From the NCBI GenBank assembly GCA_031282665.1, contig JAITDH010000004.1, positions 1 through 17,919 on the forward strand: 17,919 bases of DNA. Reading direction: 5' to 3'. Source of the stretch: Zoogloeaceae bacterium. Its GTDB lineage: Bacteria; Pseudomonadota; Gammaproteobacteria; Burkholderiales; Rhodocyclaceae. Shown one piece after another: positions 1 to 8,297 of the stretch. How positions within the stretch are numbered: position 1 is the stretch's first letter; every line of letters begins with the position of its first letter. Made by a program: the position numbers and the translations under genes. The notes beneath the pieces are model-generated. The model was not told the origin of the DNA and searched no databases. It was given only the letters and a program-made list of their open reading frames with translations.

Positions 1-40
1 TAAGACGGAACGATATTATCAGATAACGCCGCGGACATGG

Positions 41-133
41 TCAGGTTCCGTCCCATCGGGTGCAGCCTTCTTTCGTATGCGCCAACGTCCCCGCCGCGAA
101 ACAGAAACCTCGTAGCGGATTCGTGTGATCCAT
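41..133 (-). CDS. Possible 30-residue small ORF downstream of ftsZ
   Basis: I do not recognise this product. It is an ATG-started frame of 30 codons ending in TGA, lying beyond the ftsZ terminator and the REP-like palindrome. The main support is a good Shine-Dalgarno match, AAGGAG, six bases before the ATG. The peptide starts MDHTNPLRGF and ends TRWDGT, with no membrane segment or familiar motif. Two bases after its stop another ATG (36-38) opens a frame reading MSAALSDNIVPS that runs off the window edge, so this could be a leader peptide, the first gene of the next operon, or chance. It does not resemble the start of LpxC, which often follows ftsZ. Coding status is uncertain. Confidence 0.2.
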   Translation of the reverse strand: MDHTNPLRGFCFAAGTLAHTKEGCTRWDGT

Positions 134-174
134 GCTTTGCTCCTTATGTTCTTCGCGTCGTGAGATACAGGAAT

Positions 175-200
175 GTCGGATTACGCTTCGCTCATCCAAC
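175..200. repeat. REP-like palindrome in the ftsZ 3' intergenic region
   Basis: Arms GTCGGAT (175-181) and ATCCAAC (194-200) pair over seven positions, with one G-T wobble, around the 12-base loop TACGCTTCGCTC. Short intergenic palindromes with a core like TACGCTTCGCT flanked by GGAT and ATCC resemble the dispersed REP-type repeats common in proteobacterial genomes. Only one copy is in this window, so the repeat status rests on resemblance. It sits between the ftsZ terminator and the next possible ORF, a usual place for such elements. Confidence 0.4.
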
Positions 201-244
201 AAAACCCGACGATGCTTCGACCATTCTCCACAAGGGAAAGAAGG

Positions 245-283
245 AAAAACGGCCCCGTACCGGGGATCGTCGCCGATCCCCGG
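245..283 (-). terminator. Candidate rho-independent terminator after ftsZ
   Basis: Read on the minus strand, 21 bases after the ftsZ stop, there is a perfect 10-bp inverted repeat: CCGGGGATCG (283-274), loop GCGA (a GNRA tetraloop, 273-270), CGATCCCCGG (269-260). Ten bases further is a run of five T (249-245). A second stem, CCCCG (265-261) with CGGGG (257-253) and a 3-base loop, reuses the 3' arm of the first and ends only three bases before the T run. Either form could terminate; the second has the more classical spacing. It marks the likely end of the dcw transcript. Confidence 0.6.
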
Positions 284-304
284 CCAGGCACAATCCGGTT
301 GTCC

Positions 305-1642
305 TCAATCCGCCTGTTTCTTCAGGAAGGAAGGCGGGTCGCGGTCGGGGGTGGCGCGGGTGCCGGGCAGGGTGTTGCCTGCCTGCCGCCGCAGGATGCC
401 TTCGCCGCGGCCGCTGCCGATCATCGAGGGGCGTTGCAGGGGGAGCGGGGCGAAGTTCTGCACGGGGGTTTCCCCGTTCCGGGCGCCGACCTTCATCTGC
501 CGCCGCTGGTAGGCGGGGAGATCCTCGCTGCTCAGGCGGGAGGCGACCAGGTCGTCGGTGCCGGTGGCATGGTGGACGACCGTCAGTTCCGGCTGCTGCG
601 CCCTGGGGGCGGGGGCGTCGAGGCCGGTGGCGATGACGGTGACGCGCAACTGGTCGCCCATTTCGTCGTCGATGACCACGCCGTGGATCACGTTCGCCCG
701 CTCGGTGGTGAAGCCGCGCACCGTCGCCAGCGCTTCTTCCACTTCTTCCATCTGGAAGTCGGAGTGCGCGGTGATGTTGAGCAGGACGGCCTTCGCCGTG
801 GTGAAATCGACGCCTTCGAGGAGGGGCGATTTGATCGCCTGCTGCACCGCCACGCTGGCGCGTCCGCCGAGGCCGTCGAAGGGGACGATGTCGCCGGCGG
901 GGATGGTCGCCGTTCCCATCAGGGCGCGGCCGGTGGATTCCAGCACGGTGCACACATCGTTGAAGTCGACATTGACGAGGCCGGGACGGGTGATGATCTC
1001 GACGATCCCGCCCACCGCGTTCTTCAGCACGTCGTTCGCCGCGGCATAGCATTGCAGCAGGCTGGGACGGGGGATGGCGAGGCATTCCCGCAGCTTGTCG
1101 TTCAGGATGACGAGGAGGGCGTCGACATGCGGGGTGAGCGCCTCGATGCCTTCTTCCGCGTTCGCCAGCCGCTCGCCGCCCTCGCCTTTGCTCGGCTTGG
1201 TCACGACGCCGACGGTGAGGATCTCCATGTCCTTCGCCAGTTGGGCGATGACCGAGGCGGCGCCGGTGCCGGTGCCGCCGCCCATGCCGGCGGTGATGAA
1301 GACCATGTCGTAGCCGTTCAGGCGTTCGCGCAACTGGTCCAGCGAATCTTCCGCCGCTTCCCGCGCCCGTTGCGGCTTGCCGCCCGCGCCCAGGCCGCGC
1401 CTCTTGCCGAGGGCTTCGCTGTAGAGCAGCATCCGCCCGCGCGCGAGGTTGCCGCGCAGCGCCTGCGCGTCGGTATTGATGGCAAGGAAATCGGCGCCCC
1501 TGATCCCTTCCCGGATCATGTGGTTGACGGCATTGCCGCCGCCGCCGCCCACGCCGATGACCAAGATCTTGGCCGCCACGTCTTCCATGTAAAAATCTTC
1601 AAGCTCCAGTTGATCCTGGTCGATTTCGTAGAACTCCGCCAT
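305..1642 (-). CDS. ftsZ: Cell division GTPase FtsZ
   Basis: FtsZ is the tubulin-like GTPase that polymerises into the Z ring at midcell and recruits the divisome. The 445-residue product has the nucleotide-binding VGGGGGN near residue 31, the tubulin signature GGGTGTG (121-127), NDKL (181-184), and a T7 synergy loop NVDFNDV (224-230) that keeps both catalytic aspartates (D226, D229). The C-terminal peptide DPPSFLKKQAD is the expected tail that binds FtsA and other partners. It is longer than usual (383 in E. coli): the linker from about 342 to 433 is long, and a short insertion lies near 247-258. The TKPF motif reads TKPS. The start is fixed by GAGGAG six bases before the ATG. It follows ftsA after 48 bases and is the last gene of the run. 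Confidence 0.97.
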   Translation of the reverse strand: MAEFYEIDQDQLELEDFYMEDVAAKILVIGVGGGGGNAVNHMIREGIRGADFLAINTDAQALRGNLARGRMLLYSEALGKRRGLGAGGKPQRAREAAEDSLDQLRERLNGYDMVFITAGMGGGTGTGAASVIAQLAKDMEILTVGVVTKPSKGEGGERLANAEEGIEALTPHVDALLVILNDKLRECLAIPRPSLLQCYAAANDVLKNAVGGIVEIITRPGLVNVDFNDVCTVLESTGRALMGTATIPAGDIVPFDGLGGRASVAVQQAIKSPLLEGVDFTTAKAVLLNITAHSDFQMEEVEEALATVRGFTTERANVIHGVVIDDEMGDQLRVTVIATGLDAPAPRAQQPELTVVHHATGTDDLVASRLSSEDLPAYQRRQMKVGARNGETPVQNFAPLPLQRPSMIGSGRGEGILRRQAGNTLPGTRATPDRDPPSFLKKQAD

Positions 1643-1690
1643 TTCTCACTCCTCATAAAAAAACAAGACAAGACAAAAGCAACTCCAACT
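1643..1690 (-). promoter_or_regulatory. U-rich ftsZ leader with strong ribosome binding site
   Basis: This is the only gap of more than 10 bases inside the gene run. On the minus strand it is pyrimidine-rich, with TTGTCTTGTCTTG followed by seven T, and then GAGGAG (1654-1649) six bases before the ftsZ ATG. A U-rich stretch next to a strong Shine-Dalgarno can aid ribosome loading through protein S1, which would fit the high FtsZ level a cell needs. I see no clear -35/-10 pair or stem-loop here. The regulatory role is inference. Confidence 0.45.
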
Positions 1691-2914
1691 TCAAAACGTA
1701 TTCTTGAAATGCTTGAACCATTTGCGCCACGAGGGGACTTCCGCGGCGCGCCGTCCGCGCTGCCAGTCGGCGCGGGCGCGCAGCAGGAGGCCGAAGGCCG
1801 TGGCGAAACGCGGCACGCAGACCATGTCCGAGAAGCCGCCGGTGTATTTCGGCGCGCCGAGGCGCACCGGCATGTGCAGCATTTCCTCGCCCAGCTCGAT
1901 CATGCCGGGCATCAGGGCCGCGCCGCCGGTGATGACCAGTCCGGAGGAAAGACGCCCGAAGCCTTCCCGCGTCAGTTCCTCTTCCACCTTTTCGTAGAGT
2001 TCCTCCACCCGCGCCTGGATGACGCCGACCAGTATCTGCCGTTCCATCCGGCGGTTCGGGCGCTCGTCGATGCCGGGGACTTCCACGTATTCTTCCGGCG
2101 CGACCAGGTCGGCCAGCGCGCAGCCGCGTTCGCATTTCAGGTGTTCGGCATCCTTCGTCGGGGTGCTCAGGCCAATGGCGATGTCGTTGGTGATTTCGCT
2201 CCCCGCGATGGGGATGACCGCCGTGTGGCGGATCGCGCCCTGTTTCCAGACGGCGAGATCCGCCGTGCCGCCGCCGATGTCGAGCAGGCAGACGCCGAGA
2301 TCCTTTTCGTCCGTGGAGAGCACCGCGTCGCTGGAGGCGAGCGGTTGCAGGACGATCTCTCCCAGGGTGAGGCCGCTCAGGGCGACGCATTTCTTCAGGT
2401 TCTGCGCGGCGGAAATCGCGCCGGTGACGATGTGCGCCTTCACTTCCAGGCGGGTGCCGCTCATCCCGATGGGTTCCAGGATGCCGCCCTGCCCGTCGAT
2501 GATGAATTCCTGCGGCAGGACGTGCAGGATTTCATGGTCGGAGGGAATGCGCAGGGTCTGCGCCATGTCGAGGACGCGCCGCAGGTCTTCCTCGCTGACT
2601 TCCTTGTTGCGCACCGCCACCTGGCCGGTGCTCGGCAGGCCCTTGATGTGCCGTCCGGCGATGCCGACATAGACGTCCTTCGCCACGTTGCCCGCCATGA
2701 ACTGCACCCGTTCGACGACGCGGGAAATGGCGGAAACGGCTTCCTTGATGTTGACCACCGCGCCATCCTTGATGCCGACGGATTCCTGTTCTTCCAGGCC
2801 AATGATGTTGAGTTTGTCGTCGCTGTCCAGCTCCGCCATCAGCATGGCGATTTTCGTCGTGCCGATGTCGAGGGCCACGATGAGGTTGCGGGAAGCGCTT
2901 CTTTCCTTGTTCAT
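1691..2914 (-). CDS. ftsA: Cell division protein FtsA (actin-like membrane tether of FtsZ)
   Basis: FtsA is the actin-fold ATPase that anchors FtsZ filaments to the inner membrane and helps activate septal synthesis. The 407-residue product begins its actin fold with LIVALDIGTTKIA (11-23, phosphate-1 loop), has a phosphate-2 block LLDIGGGTADLAV, and an adenosine-type motif VITGGAALMPG. The C-terminus PSWRKWFKHFKNTF is basic and aromatic, as expected of the amphipathic membrane-targeting helix. I chose the ATG at 2914 over one at 2923 because AAGGA (2927-2923) stands eight bases before 2914, whereas for 2923 it directly abuts the start. The ftsQ stop is 16 bases upstream. Length is close to E. 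coli FtsA (420). Confidence 0.96.
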   Translation of the reverse strand: MNKERSASRNLIVALDIGTTKIAMLMAELDSDDKLNIIGLEEQESVGIKDGAVVNIKEAVSAISRVVERVQFMAGNVAKDVYVGIAGRHIKGLPSTGQVAVRNKEVSEEDLRRVLDMAQTLRIPSDHEILHVLPQEFIIDGQGGILEPIGMSGTRLEVKAHIVTGAISAAQNLKKCVALSGLTLGEIVLQPLASSDAVLSTDEKDLGVCLLDIGGGTADLAVWKQGAIRHTAVIPIAGSEITNDIAIGLSTPTKDAEHLKCERGCALADLVAPEEYVEVPGIDERPNRRMERQILVGVIQARVEELYEKVEEELTREGFGRLSSGLVITGGAALMPGMIELGEEMLHMPVRLGAPKYTGGFSDMVCVPRFATAFGLLLRARADWQRGRRAAEVPSWRKWFKHFKNTF

Positions 2915-2930
2915 TCTTTCCATCCTTCGA

Positions 2931-3674
2931 TCAGGGACGCCCCGGCGAGAGCACGAAGCCGTTGGGATAGCGCAGATCCACGATCTTCGGCGGCGGCTGG
3001 CGCTTCGCCACGAAGCGGGGATAGGCGGCGACGAAACGTTTCAGCCGCCGGGTGGCGGAAATGCCGCCCTGCTCTTCCCGTCCCAATTTCAATGTCATAC
3101 CATTGGCGAGCCGCATGTCCAGCGACAGGCGCGCCGAAAAGGTCAATGCCGCCGGTTCGAGGGAGAGCGGGGCGAGCAATCGCCGGCTTTCCTCGTAACG
3201 CCGCAGCAATTCCGTCGCCGTGCCTTCCGGGCCGTGCAGGCGCGGCATTCCCGGCGGCAAGGATTTCTTGTCGCCGGGGAGCGTGGCGGCAAAAACTTCC
3301 CCTTCCGCATTGACCCATTCCTTGCCGGAATTTCCCCAGTGGGCGACCGGAACCTGTTCTTCCAGCAGGATGATCAGGCGATCCGGCCAGACCCGGCGCA
3401 CCGTCGCGCGGCGCACCCAGGGCAGGCTTTCCAGGCCGAAACGGACCTGCGAGAGGGAAATGGTGAAGAAATTGCCCCGCAGGCGGCCGCGCAGCACTTC
3501 GCTCAACTCGGCGAACGACACGCGGTCGAGCGGTTTTTCCAGTTCCACGCGCTGGATCGGCAGGAAGCGCAGCCACAGGATCACCAGCGCGGCGCAGAGC
3601 ATCGCCAGCCCGGTCGTGACGCAAAGCGCCGTCAGGGCGTTCAGTGTGTTGAGTAGCTTGAATTGGCGCCACAT
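2931..3674 (-). CDS. ftsQ: Cell division protein FtsQ
   Basis: FtsQ is a bitopic inner-membrane protein that binds FtsL and FtsB and links early and late divisome proteins. The 247-residue product has a short cytoplasmic N-terminus, one hydrophobic segment at about 13-35, and then a POTRA-type domain starting LPIQRVELE, with the typical LESLPWVRRATVRRVWPDRL stretch near residues 81-100, followed by the beta domain. FtsQ sequences are poorly conserved, so this stretch and the position between ddlB and ftsA carry the call. The start at 3674 has GAGG four bases before it. An ATG at 3678 opens a different frame without FtsQ features. It begins seven bases after the ddlB stop. Confidence 0.93.
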   Translation of the reverse strand: MWRQFKLLNTLNALTALCVTTGLAMLCAALVILWLRFLPIQRVELEKPLDRVSFAELSEVLRGRLRGNFFTISLSQVRFGLESLPWVRRATVRRVWPDRLIILLEEQVPVAHWGNSGKEWVNAEGEVFAATLPGDKKSLPPGMPRLHGPEGTATELLRRYEESRRLLAPLSLEPAALTFSARLSLDMRLANGMTLKLGREEQGGISATRRLKRFVAAYPRFVAKRQPPPKIVDLRYPNGFVLSPGRP

Positions 3675-3681
3675 TCATCCT

Positions 3682-4590
3682 CTATCCTTGCAGTTTGGCA
3701 AGACCTAGCACATTCAGTACCAGGTCGTCATAGCCGATGCCCGCCGCGCGCGCCGCCATCGGCACGAGGGAGTGCGAGGTCATGCCGGGAGAGGTGTTGA
3801 CCTCCAGGAAATAGTGCCGTCCCGCCATGTCCATGAGGAGATCCACCCGCCCCCAGCCGCTGCCGCCGATGGCGCGGAAGGCTTGCAGCGCGCCCGCCTG
3901 GATCTCCGCCGTCTTTTCCGCGGACAGCGCGGCCGGGCAGAGATAGCGGGTGTCGTCGCGCAGGTATTTCGCTTCGTAGTCGTAGAAGGCTTTCGCCGGC
4001 TCGATCTTGACGATGGGCAGGGCGCGTTCGCCGAGGATGGCGACGGTATATTCGCCGCCCATCAGGCCCGCCTCGGCCAGCACCATGGAATCGTGTTCCG
4101 CCGCCGCCTCGTAGGCCGCCGCGAGTCCGCCCCGGCGCTCGACCATCGTGATGCCGACGGAGGAGCCTTCCCGCGCGGGCTTGACGAAAATCGGCAGGCC
4201 CAGTTCGGCTTCCACGGCGGCGAAATCGCTTTCCGCCTCCAGCAGCACGTGCCGCGGCACCGGCAGCCCGATCGCCTGCCAGATGAGCTTGGTGCAGAGC
4301 TTGTCCATGCCGATGGCGGAAGCCATGACGCCGGGGCCGGTGTAGGGAATGCCGATGAGTTCGAGGAATCCCTGTATCGTGCCGTCCTCGCCGTGCCGCC
4401 CGTGCAGGGCGATGAACACGCGGTCGTAGGCGCGCAGTTCTTCCAGCGGCGTTTGCGCCGGGTCGAAGGGATGCGCGTCCACCCCCTTCCGCCGCAGGGC
4501 GTCCAGGACGCCCTGGCCGCTGTGCAGGGAAACCTTCCGCTCGGCGGAGGTTCCGCCCATGAGCACCGCCACTTTGCCAGGATTTTTCAT
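3682..4590 (-). CDS. ddlB: D-alanine--D-alanine ligase
   Basis: This ATP-grasp enzyme joins two D-alanines into the dipeptide that MurF adds to the cell wall precursor. The 302 residues match E. coli DdlB (306) end to end: VLMGGTSAE at the N-terminus, [12 protein letters not shown], the ATP-grasp loop [17 protein letters not shown], and the metal- and substrate-binding [18 protein letters not shown]. The three residues described for the E. coli active site (E15, S150, Y216) are kept; the first is E17 here. The usual EREVSL reads ERKVSL, with lysine at K19. The ATG overlaps the murC stop in an ATGA; the Shine-Dalgarno is modest (GGA), which suggests coupling to murC. Confidence 0.96.
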   Translation of the reverse strand: MKNPGKVAVLMGGTSAERKVSLHSGQGVLDALRRKGVDAHPFDPAQTPLEELRAYDRVFIALHGRHGEDGTIQGFLELIGIPYTGPGVMASAIGMDKLCTKLIWQAIGLPVPRHVLLEAESDFAAVEAELGLPIFVKPAREGSSVGITMVERRGGLAAAYEAAAEHDSMVLAEAGLMGGEYTVAILGERALPIVKIEPAKAFYDYEAKYLRDDTRYLCPAALSAEKTAEIQAGALQAFRAIGGSGWGRVDLLMDMAGRHYFLEVNTSPGMTSHSLVPMAARAAGIGYDDLVLNVLGLAKLQG

Positions 4591-6008
4591 TGCTTTTCCG
4601 CCGCCTTGGACAATGGGTTCATAAAACAGATTTTCTCCGCCACGATGTCGATGGAGCCCGCGCCCAAGGTCAGCACCACATCGCCATCGCGTGCCGCCTC
4701 GACTACCCGTTCCGGCAAATCGACCAGTTGTTCGACGAATACCGGCTCCACCTTGCCCGCCACCCGCACGGCGCGGGCGAGACTGCGGCCGTCGGCGGCA
4801 ACGATCGGCGTTTCGCCCGCCGCATAGACCTCGGTGAGAAACAGCGCGTCGACGCCGGAGAGCACCGTGACGAAATCCTCGAAACAGTCGCGGGTGCGGG
4901 TGTAGCGGTGCGGCTGGAAAACCACCAGCAGGCGCCGGCCGGGAAAGGCGGCGCGCGCGGCGGCCAATGTCGCCGCCATTTCCGCCGGGTGATGCCCATA
5001 GTCATCGACCAAGGTGAAACTGCCGCCGCCATTTTCTTCGGGAACGGCGATTTCGCCGTAGCGCTGGAAGCGCCGGCCGACGCCCTTGAATTCGGCCAGC
5101 GCCCGCACGATGGCTTCGTCGTCGATCTGGATTTCGCTGGCGACGGTGATCGCGGCCAGCGCGTTCAGCACGTTGTGCAGGCCCGGCATGTTGAGGGTGA
5201 CGGGCAATCCCCGTCCTTTCCCGCGGCGGACGTTGAAGACCATCCGGCCGCCTTCGGCGCGGATGTTTTCCGCATGCACGTTGGCTTCGCTGGAAAAACC
5301 GTAGCGCACGATCTGCTTGGCGACCTGCGGCATGATCTCGCGCACGTGCGGGTCTTCCTGGCAGAGCACGGCCACCCCGTAGAAAGGCAGGCGGTTGAGG
5401 AATTCCACGAAGGTCTGCTGCAATTTGCCGAAATCGTGCCCGTAGGTATCCATGTGGTCGGCGTCGATATTGGTCACGACGGAAATGACCGGGGCGAGAT
5501 ACAGGAAGGAAGCGTCCGATTCGTCCGCCTCGGCGACGAGGAAATCGCCCTTCCCGCGCCGGGCGTTCGCGCCCGCCGCGAGCAGGCGGCCGCCGATCAC
5601 GAAGGTCGGGTCCAGCCCCGCTTCGGCGAGGATGCTGGCGACGAGGCTGGTGGTCGTGGTCTTGCCGTGCGTTCCGGCGATGGCGATGCCCTGTTTCAGG
5701 CGCATCAGTTCGGCGAGCATCAGCGCCCGCGGCACGATGGGGATGTCCGCCAGGCGCGCGGCCTCCACTTCCGGATTGCCGTCCCGCACCGCCGTCGAGA
5801 CGACCACCGCGTGCGCCCCGGCGATGTTCGCCGCCGCGTGCCCGATGGCAATCCGGATGCCCTGCTTTTCCAGATGCGCCGTGCTCGCCGAGGCGTGGAG
5901 ATCGGAACCGGAAACGGTATAGCCGAGGGTGGAGAGCACCTCCGCGATGCCGCTCATTCCGGCGCCGCCGATGCCGACGAAGTGGATGTGCCTGACTTTG
6001 TGTTTCAT
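4587..6008 (-). CDS. murC: UDP-N-acetylmuramate--L-alanine ligase
   Basis: MurC is the cytoplasmic Mur ligase that adds L-alanine to UDP-MurNAc, the first residue of the stem peptide. The 473-residue product starts with the family's N-terminus, [20 protein letters not shown], has the P-loop GTHGKTT (112-118), acidic EADESDASF (160-168), the HNVLNALA block (278-285) and DDYGHHP (335-341). An upstream in-frame ATG at 6110 adds 34 residues inside murG with no family match, so 6008 is the start. No good Shine-Dalgarno precedes it; the murG stop is seven bases away, so translation probably depends on reinitiation. murB, which follows murC in some clusters, is missing here. Confidence 0.97.
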   Translation of the reverse strand: MKHKVRHIHFVGIGGAGMSGIAEVLSTLGYTVSGSDLHASASTAHLEKQGIRIAIGHAAANIAGAHAVVVSTAVRDGNPEVEAARLADIPIVPRALMLAELMRLKQGIAIAGTHGKTTTTSLVASILAEAGLDPTFVIGGRLLAAGANARRGKGDFLVAEADESDASFLYLAPVISVVTNIDADHMDTYGHDFGKLQQTFVEFLNRLPFYGVAVLCQEDPHVREIMPQVAKQIVRYGFSSEANVHAENIRAEGGRMVFNVRRGKGRGLPVTLNMPGLHNVLNALAAITVASEIQIDDEAIVRALAEFKGVGRRFQRYGEIAVPEENGGGSFTLVDDYGHHPAEMAATLAAARAAFPGRRLLVVFQPHRYTRTRDCFEDFVTVLSGVDALFLTEVYAAGETPIVAADGRSLARAVRVAGKVEPVFVEQLVDLPERVVEAARDGDVVLTLGAGSIDIVAEKICFMNPLSKAAEKQ

Positions 6009-6015
6009 CGCAAGA

Positions 6016-7164
6016 TCAAAGAGAAATATGAAAAAGGGCGGCGCGATCCGACGGCAGGTCGGCCGCCGGGTTGCGCGGCTTGCGCGCCATTTCCCGGCAA
6101 ACGTCGGCAACCGCCCGCGCCGCGCCGGGGCGCGCCAGCAAGCGCGCTTTCTTCGCCATTTCCAGCAACTGGCTGCGCCGGTAGTTGCCGAGCAGGGCGA
6201 CGGATTCCGGCGTCAGATCGCCCTGCGGGAGCAGGATGGCGCCGCCCGTCTGCGCCAGGAAACGGGCATTGCCGGTCTGGTGATCGTCGACGGCCTGCGG
6301 GAAAGGCACGAGAATGGAGGCCACGCCCGCGGCGGCAAGCTCGGCGATGGTGAGCGCCCCGGCGCGGCAGATCACCAGATCCGCCCAGGCATAGGCGCCG
6401 GCCATGTCTTCGATGAAGTCGACGCAATGCGCCGAACCGCCCGCCTCCCGGTAATCCGCGTAATTCGCCTGCAAGGCTTCCAGATGCTTCGCGCCGGACT
6501 GGTGCACCACCTCCGGGCGCTGTTCCGGCTCGATGCGCAGCAGTCCGCGCGGGATCGTCTCGTTCAACGCCTGCGCCCCCAGGCTGCCGCCGACGACGAG
6601 GAGTTGCAGGGGGCCGGAGCGATCCCGCAGGCGCTCTTCCGGCTCGGGCAGGCGCGCGACATCCTCGCGCACCGGATTGCCGACCCATTCCCCCTTCTCG
6701 AGCGCATCGGGAAAGCCCGTCAGGACGCGCTGCGCGAAAAAGGCCAGCACCCGGTTGGCCAGTCCGGCGATGGAATTCTGCTCGTGGATGACGAAGGGAA
6801 TCCCCAGCAGCCGGGCCATGAGGCCGCCCGGGAAGGTGACGTAGCCACCCATGCCGAGCACCACGTCGGGCCGCAGGCGGCGCAATTCCTGTCTCGCCCG
6901 CCAGCAGGCGCGAGCGAGATTGACGGGCAGCATCAGCTTGCGCCAGAGGCCCTTGCCGCGCAGGGGAGGAAAGCGCACGGGCACCAGGGGGAAGCCGTGC
7001 TTCGGCACGATCTGCGCTTCCATCGCGTCCGCGTTGCCGAGCCAGAGCACGCGCCAGCCCTCGTCCCGCAGGATCTGCGCGACCGCCAGGGCCGGGAAGA
7101 TGTGTCCTCCCGTGCCGCCCGCCATGATGAGGATGGTCGGAGCATCCGGAGTTTCGGCATTCAT
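6016..7164 (-). CDS. murG: MurG, lipid II-forming N-acetylglucosaminyltransferase
   Basis: MurG is a peripheral inner-membrane GT-B enzyme that moves GlcNAc from UDP-GlcNAc onto lipid I to give lipid II. The 382-residue product has the donor loop GGTGGH (16-21), [23 protein letters not shown], a second glycine loop GGSLGAQ, and the UDP-GlcNAc site [15 protein letters not shown] with [14 protein letters not shown]. It is somewhat longer than E. coli MurG (355), mainly through an extra tail after residue 360 with no motif I know. The start at 7164 overlaps the ftsW stop in an ATGA, with a strong GGGAGG (7176-7171) six bases before it. Confidence 0.97.
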   Translation of the reverse strand: MNAETPDAPTILIMAGGTGGHIFPALAVAQILRDEGWRVLWLGNADAMEAQIVPKHGFPLVPVRFPPLRGKGLWRKLMLPVNLARACWRARQELRRLRPDVVLGMGGYVTFPGGLMARLLGIPFVIHEQNSIAGLANRVLAFFAQRVLTGFPDALEKGEWVGNPVREDVARLPEPEERLRDRSGPLQLLVVGGSLGAQALNETIPRGLLRIEPEQRPEVVHQSGAKHLEALQANYADYREAGGSAHCVDFIEDMAGAYAWADLVICRAGALTIAELAAAGVASILVPFPQAVDDHQTGNARFLAQTGGAILLPQGDLTPESVALLGNYRRSQLLEMAKKARLLARPGAARAVADVCREMARKPRNPAADLPSDRAALFHISL

Positions 7165-8297
7165 ACGCGGCCTCCCTGCATCAGGCGACGATTCTCCCAG
7201 TCCACGCGCAGCAGGACGCCGAGCGCGATACAGTTGACGACCAGCCCCGAACCGCCATAGCTCATGAAAGGCAGGGTCACCCCGGTGGTGGGCAGGAGAT
7301 TGACGTTGACGCCCATGTTGATGAAACCTTGCAGGCCGAACCAGAGACCGATGCCCATGGCGACCAGCGCCGGGTACAGACGGTCGAGATCGACGCAGAG
7401 ACGGCCGATGGCGAAGGCCCGCCGCACGATGACGACGAACAGCAGCACCACCGCGAGCATGCCGAGGAAACCCAGTTCCTCGCCGATGACGGCGAGCAGG
7501 TAGTCGGTATGCGCTTCCGGCAGGTAAAGGTGTTTTTCGACGCTGCCGCCCAGGCCGGAGCCGAACCAGCCTCCCCGCCCGAAGGCGAGCTTCGCGTGGA
7601 AGGGCTGGTAGCCGGAGCCGTCGATGAAATTCTGCGGCTGGAGCCAGGCGATGATCCGGACGTAGATATAGTTGCTGAACAGGATCAGGGGCGGCAGCGC
7701 GATCGCCAGGCAGGCGGCCAGGCGCAGGAAGATCCAGATGTTCAGGCCGCCCATGAAGAGGATGCCCATGACGATGGCCGACATCATCAGGATGGAACTG
7801 ACGTCCGGCTCCAGTTTCAGCAGGACGCCGACCAGCGCCATGACCGCCAGCATCGGCAGGAAGGCGCGCTTGAAGTCTTCCATGAATTCCCGCTTGCGCA
7901 CCGCGAAATCCGCGACATAGAGGATGCAGAAAAGTTTCATGATCTCGGAAGGCTGCGGATGCACCACGATGAGGTTGATCCAGCGCCGGGCGCCTTTCGC
8001 GCTCTTGCCGATCACCGGGAAGAGCGCCAGGGCGAGGAGAACGAGGCCGAAGATGAACAGCCAGGGGGCAGCCTTCTGCCATTCTTCCATGCTGGTCTGG
8101 AAGGCAAGGAGGGCGAGGAGCGCGCCGAAGGCAAGAAACATCATGTGCCGGCGGAGGTAGTAGGTGCTGGGCAGGTTGACGCTTTCGGCGTGCGCGAAGG
8201 AGGCCGAATAGACCATGACCAGCCCGAAGGAGAGGAGGAACAGGCAGGACCAGAGGAGGACGTGGTCGATTTCCGCGCGCAGACGATAGCCGCTCAT
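7161..8297 (-). CDS. ftsW: Septal peptidoglycan glycosyltransferase FtsW (SEDS family)
   Basis: FtsW is the multi-pass SEDS enzyme that polymerises lipid II at the septum together with FtsI. The 378-residue product is strongly hydrophobic, with about ten membrane segments. Hallmarks are GLVMVYSAS in the first segment, HPQPSEIMKL, LEPDVSS, the loop EAHTDYLLAVIGEELGF holding the conserved catalytic aspartate, and the C-terminal GVNVNLLPTTGVTLPF with MSYGGSG. The frame stays open upstream into murD, but FtsW homology begins at MSGYRLR, where the ATG overlaps the murD stop (ATGA) and is preceded by GGGAGGA. Confidence 0.96.
   Translation of the reverse strand: MSGYRLRAEIDHVLLWSCLFLLSFGLVMVYSASFAHAESVNLPSTYYLRRHMMFLAFGALLALLAFQTSMEEWQKAAPWLFIFGLVLLALALFPVIGKSAKGARRWINLIVVHPQPSEIMKLFCILYVADFAVRKREFMEDFKRAFLPMLAVMALVGVLLKLEPDVSSILMMSAIVMGILFMGGLNIWIFLRLAACLAIALPPLILFSNYIYVRIIAWLQPQNFIDGSGYQPFHAKLAFGRGGWFGSGLGGSVEKHLYLPEAHTDYLLAVIGEELGFLGMLAVVLLFVVIVRRAFAIGRLCVDLDRLYPALVAMGIGLWFGLQGFINMGVNVNLLPTTGVTLPFMSYGGSGLVVNCIALGVLLRVDWENRRLMQGGRV

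Noticed and set aside
37..636. A 199-residue plus-strand ORF across the ftsZ 3' end
   Set aside because: It runs antisense through the terminator and into ftsZ, turns into Arg/Gly-rich repeats, and has no recognisable product.
173..3313. A 1046-residue open frame on the plus strand antisense to ftsZ, ftsA and ftsQ
   Set aside because: It mirrors the strong third-position GC bias of the real genes, crosses three of them, and its translation is low-complexity with no domain or ribosome site.
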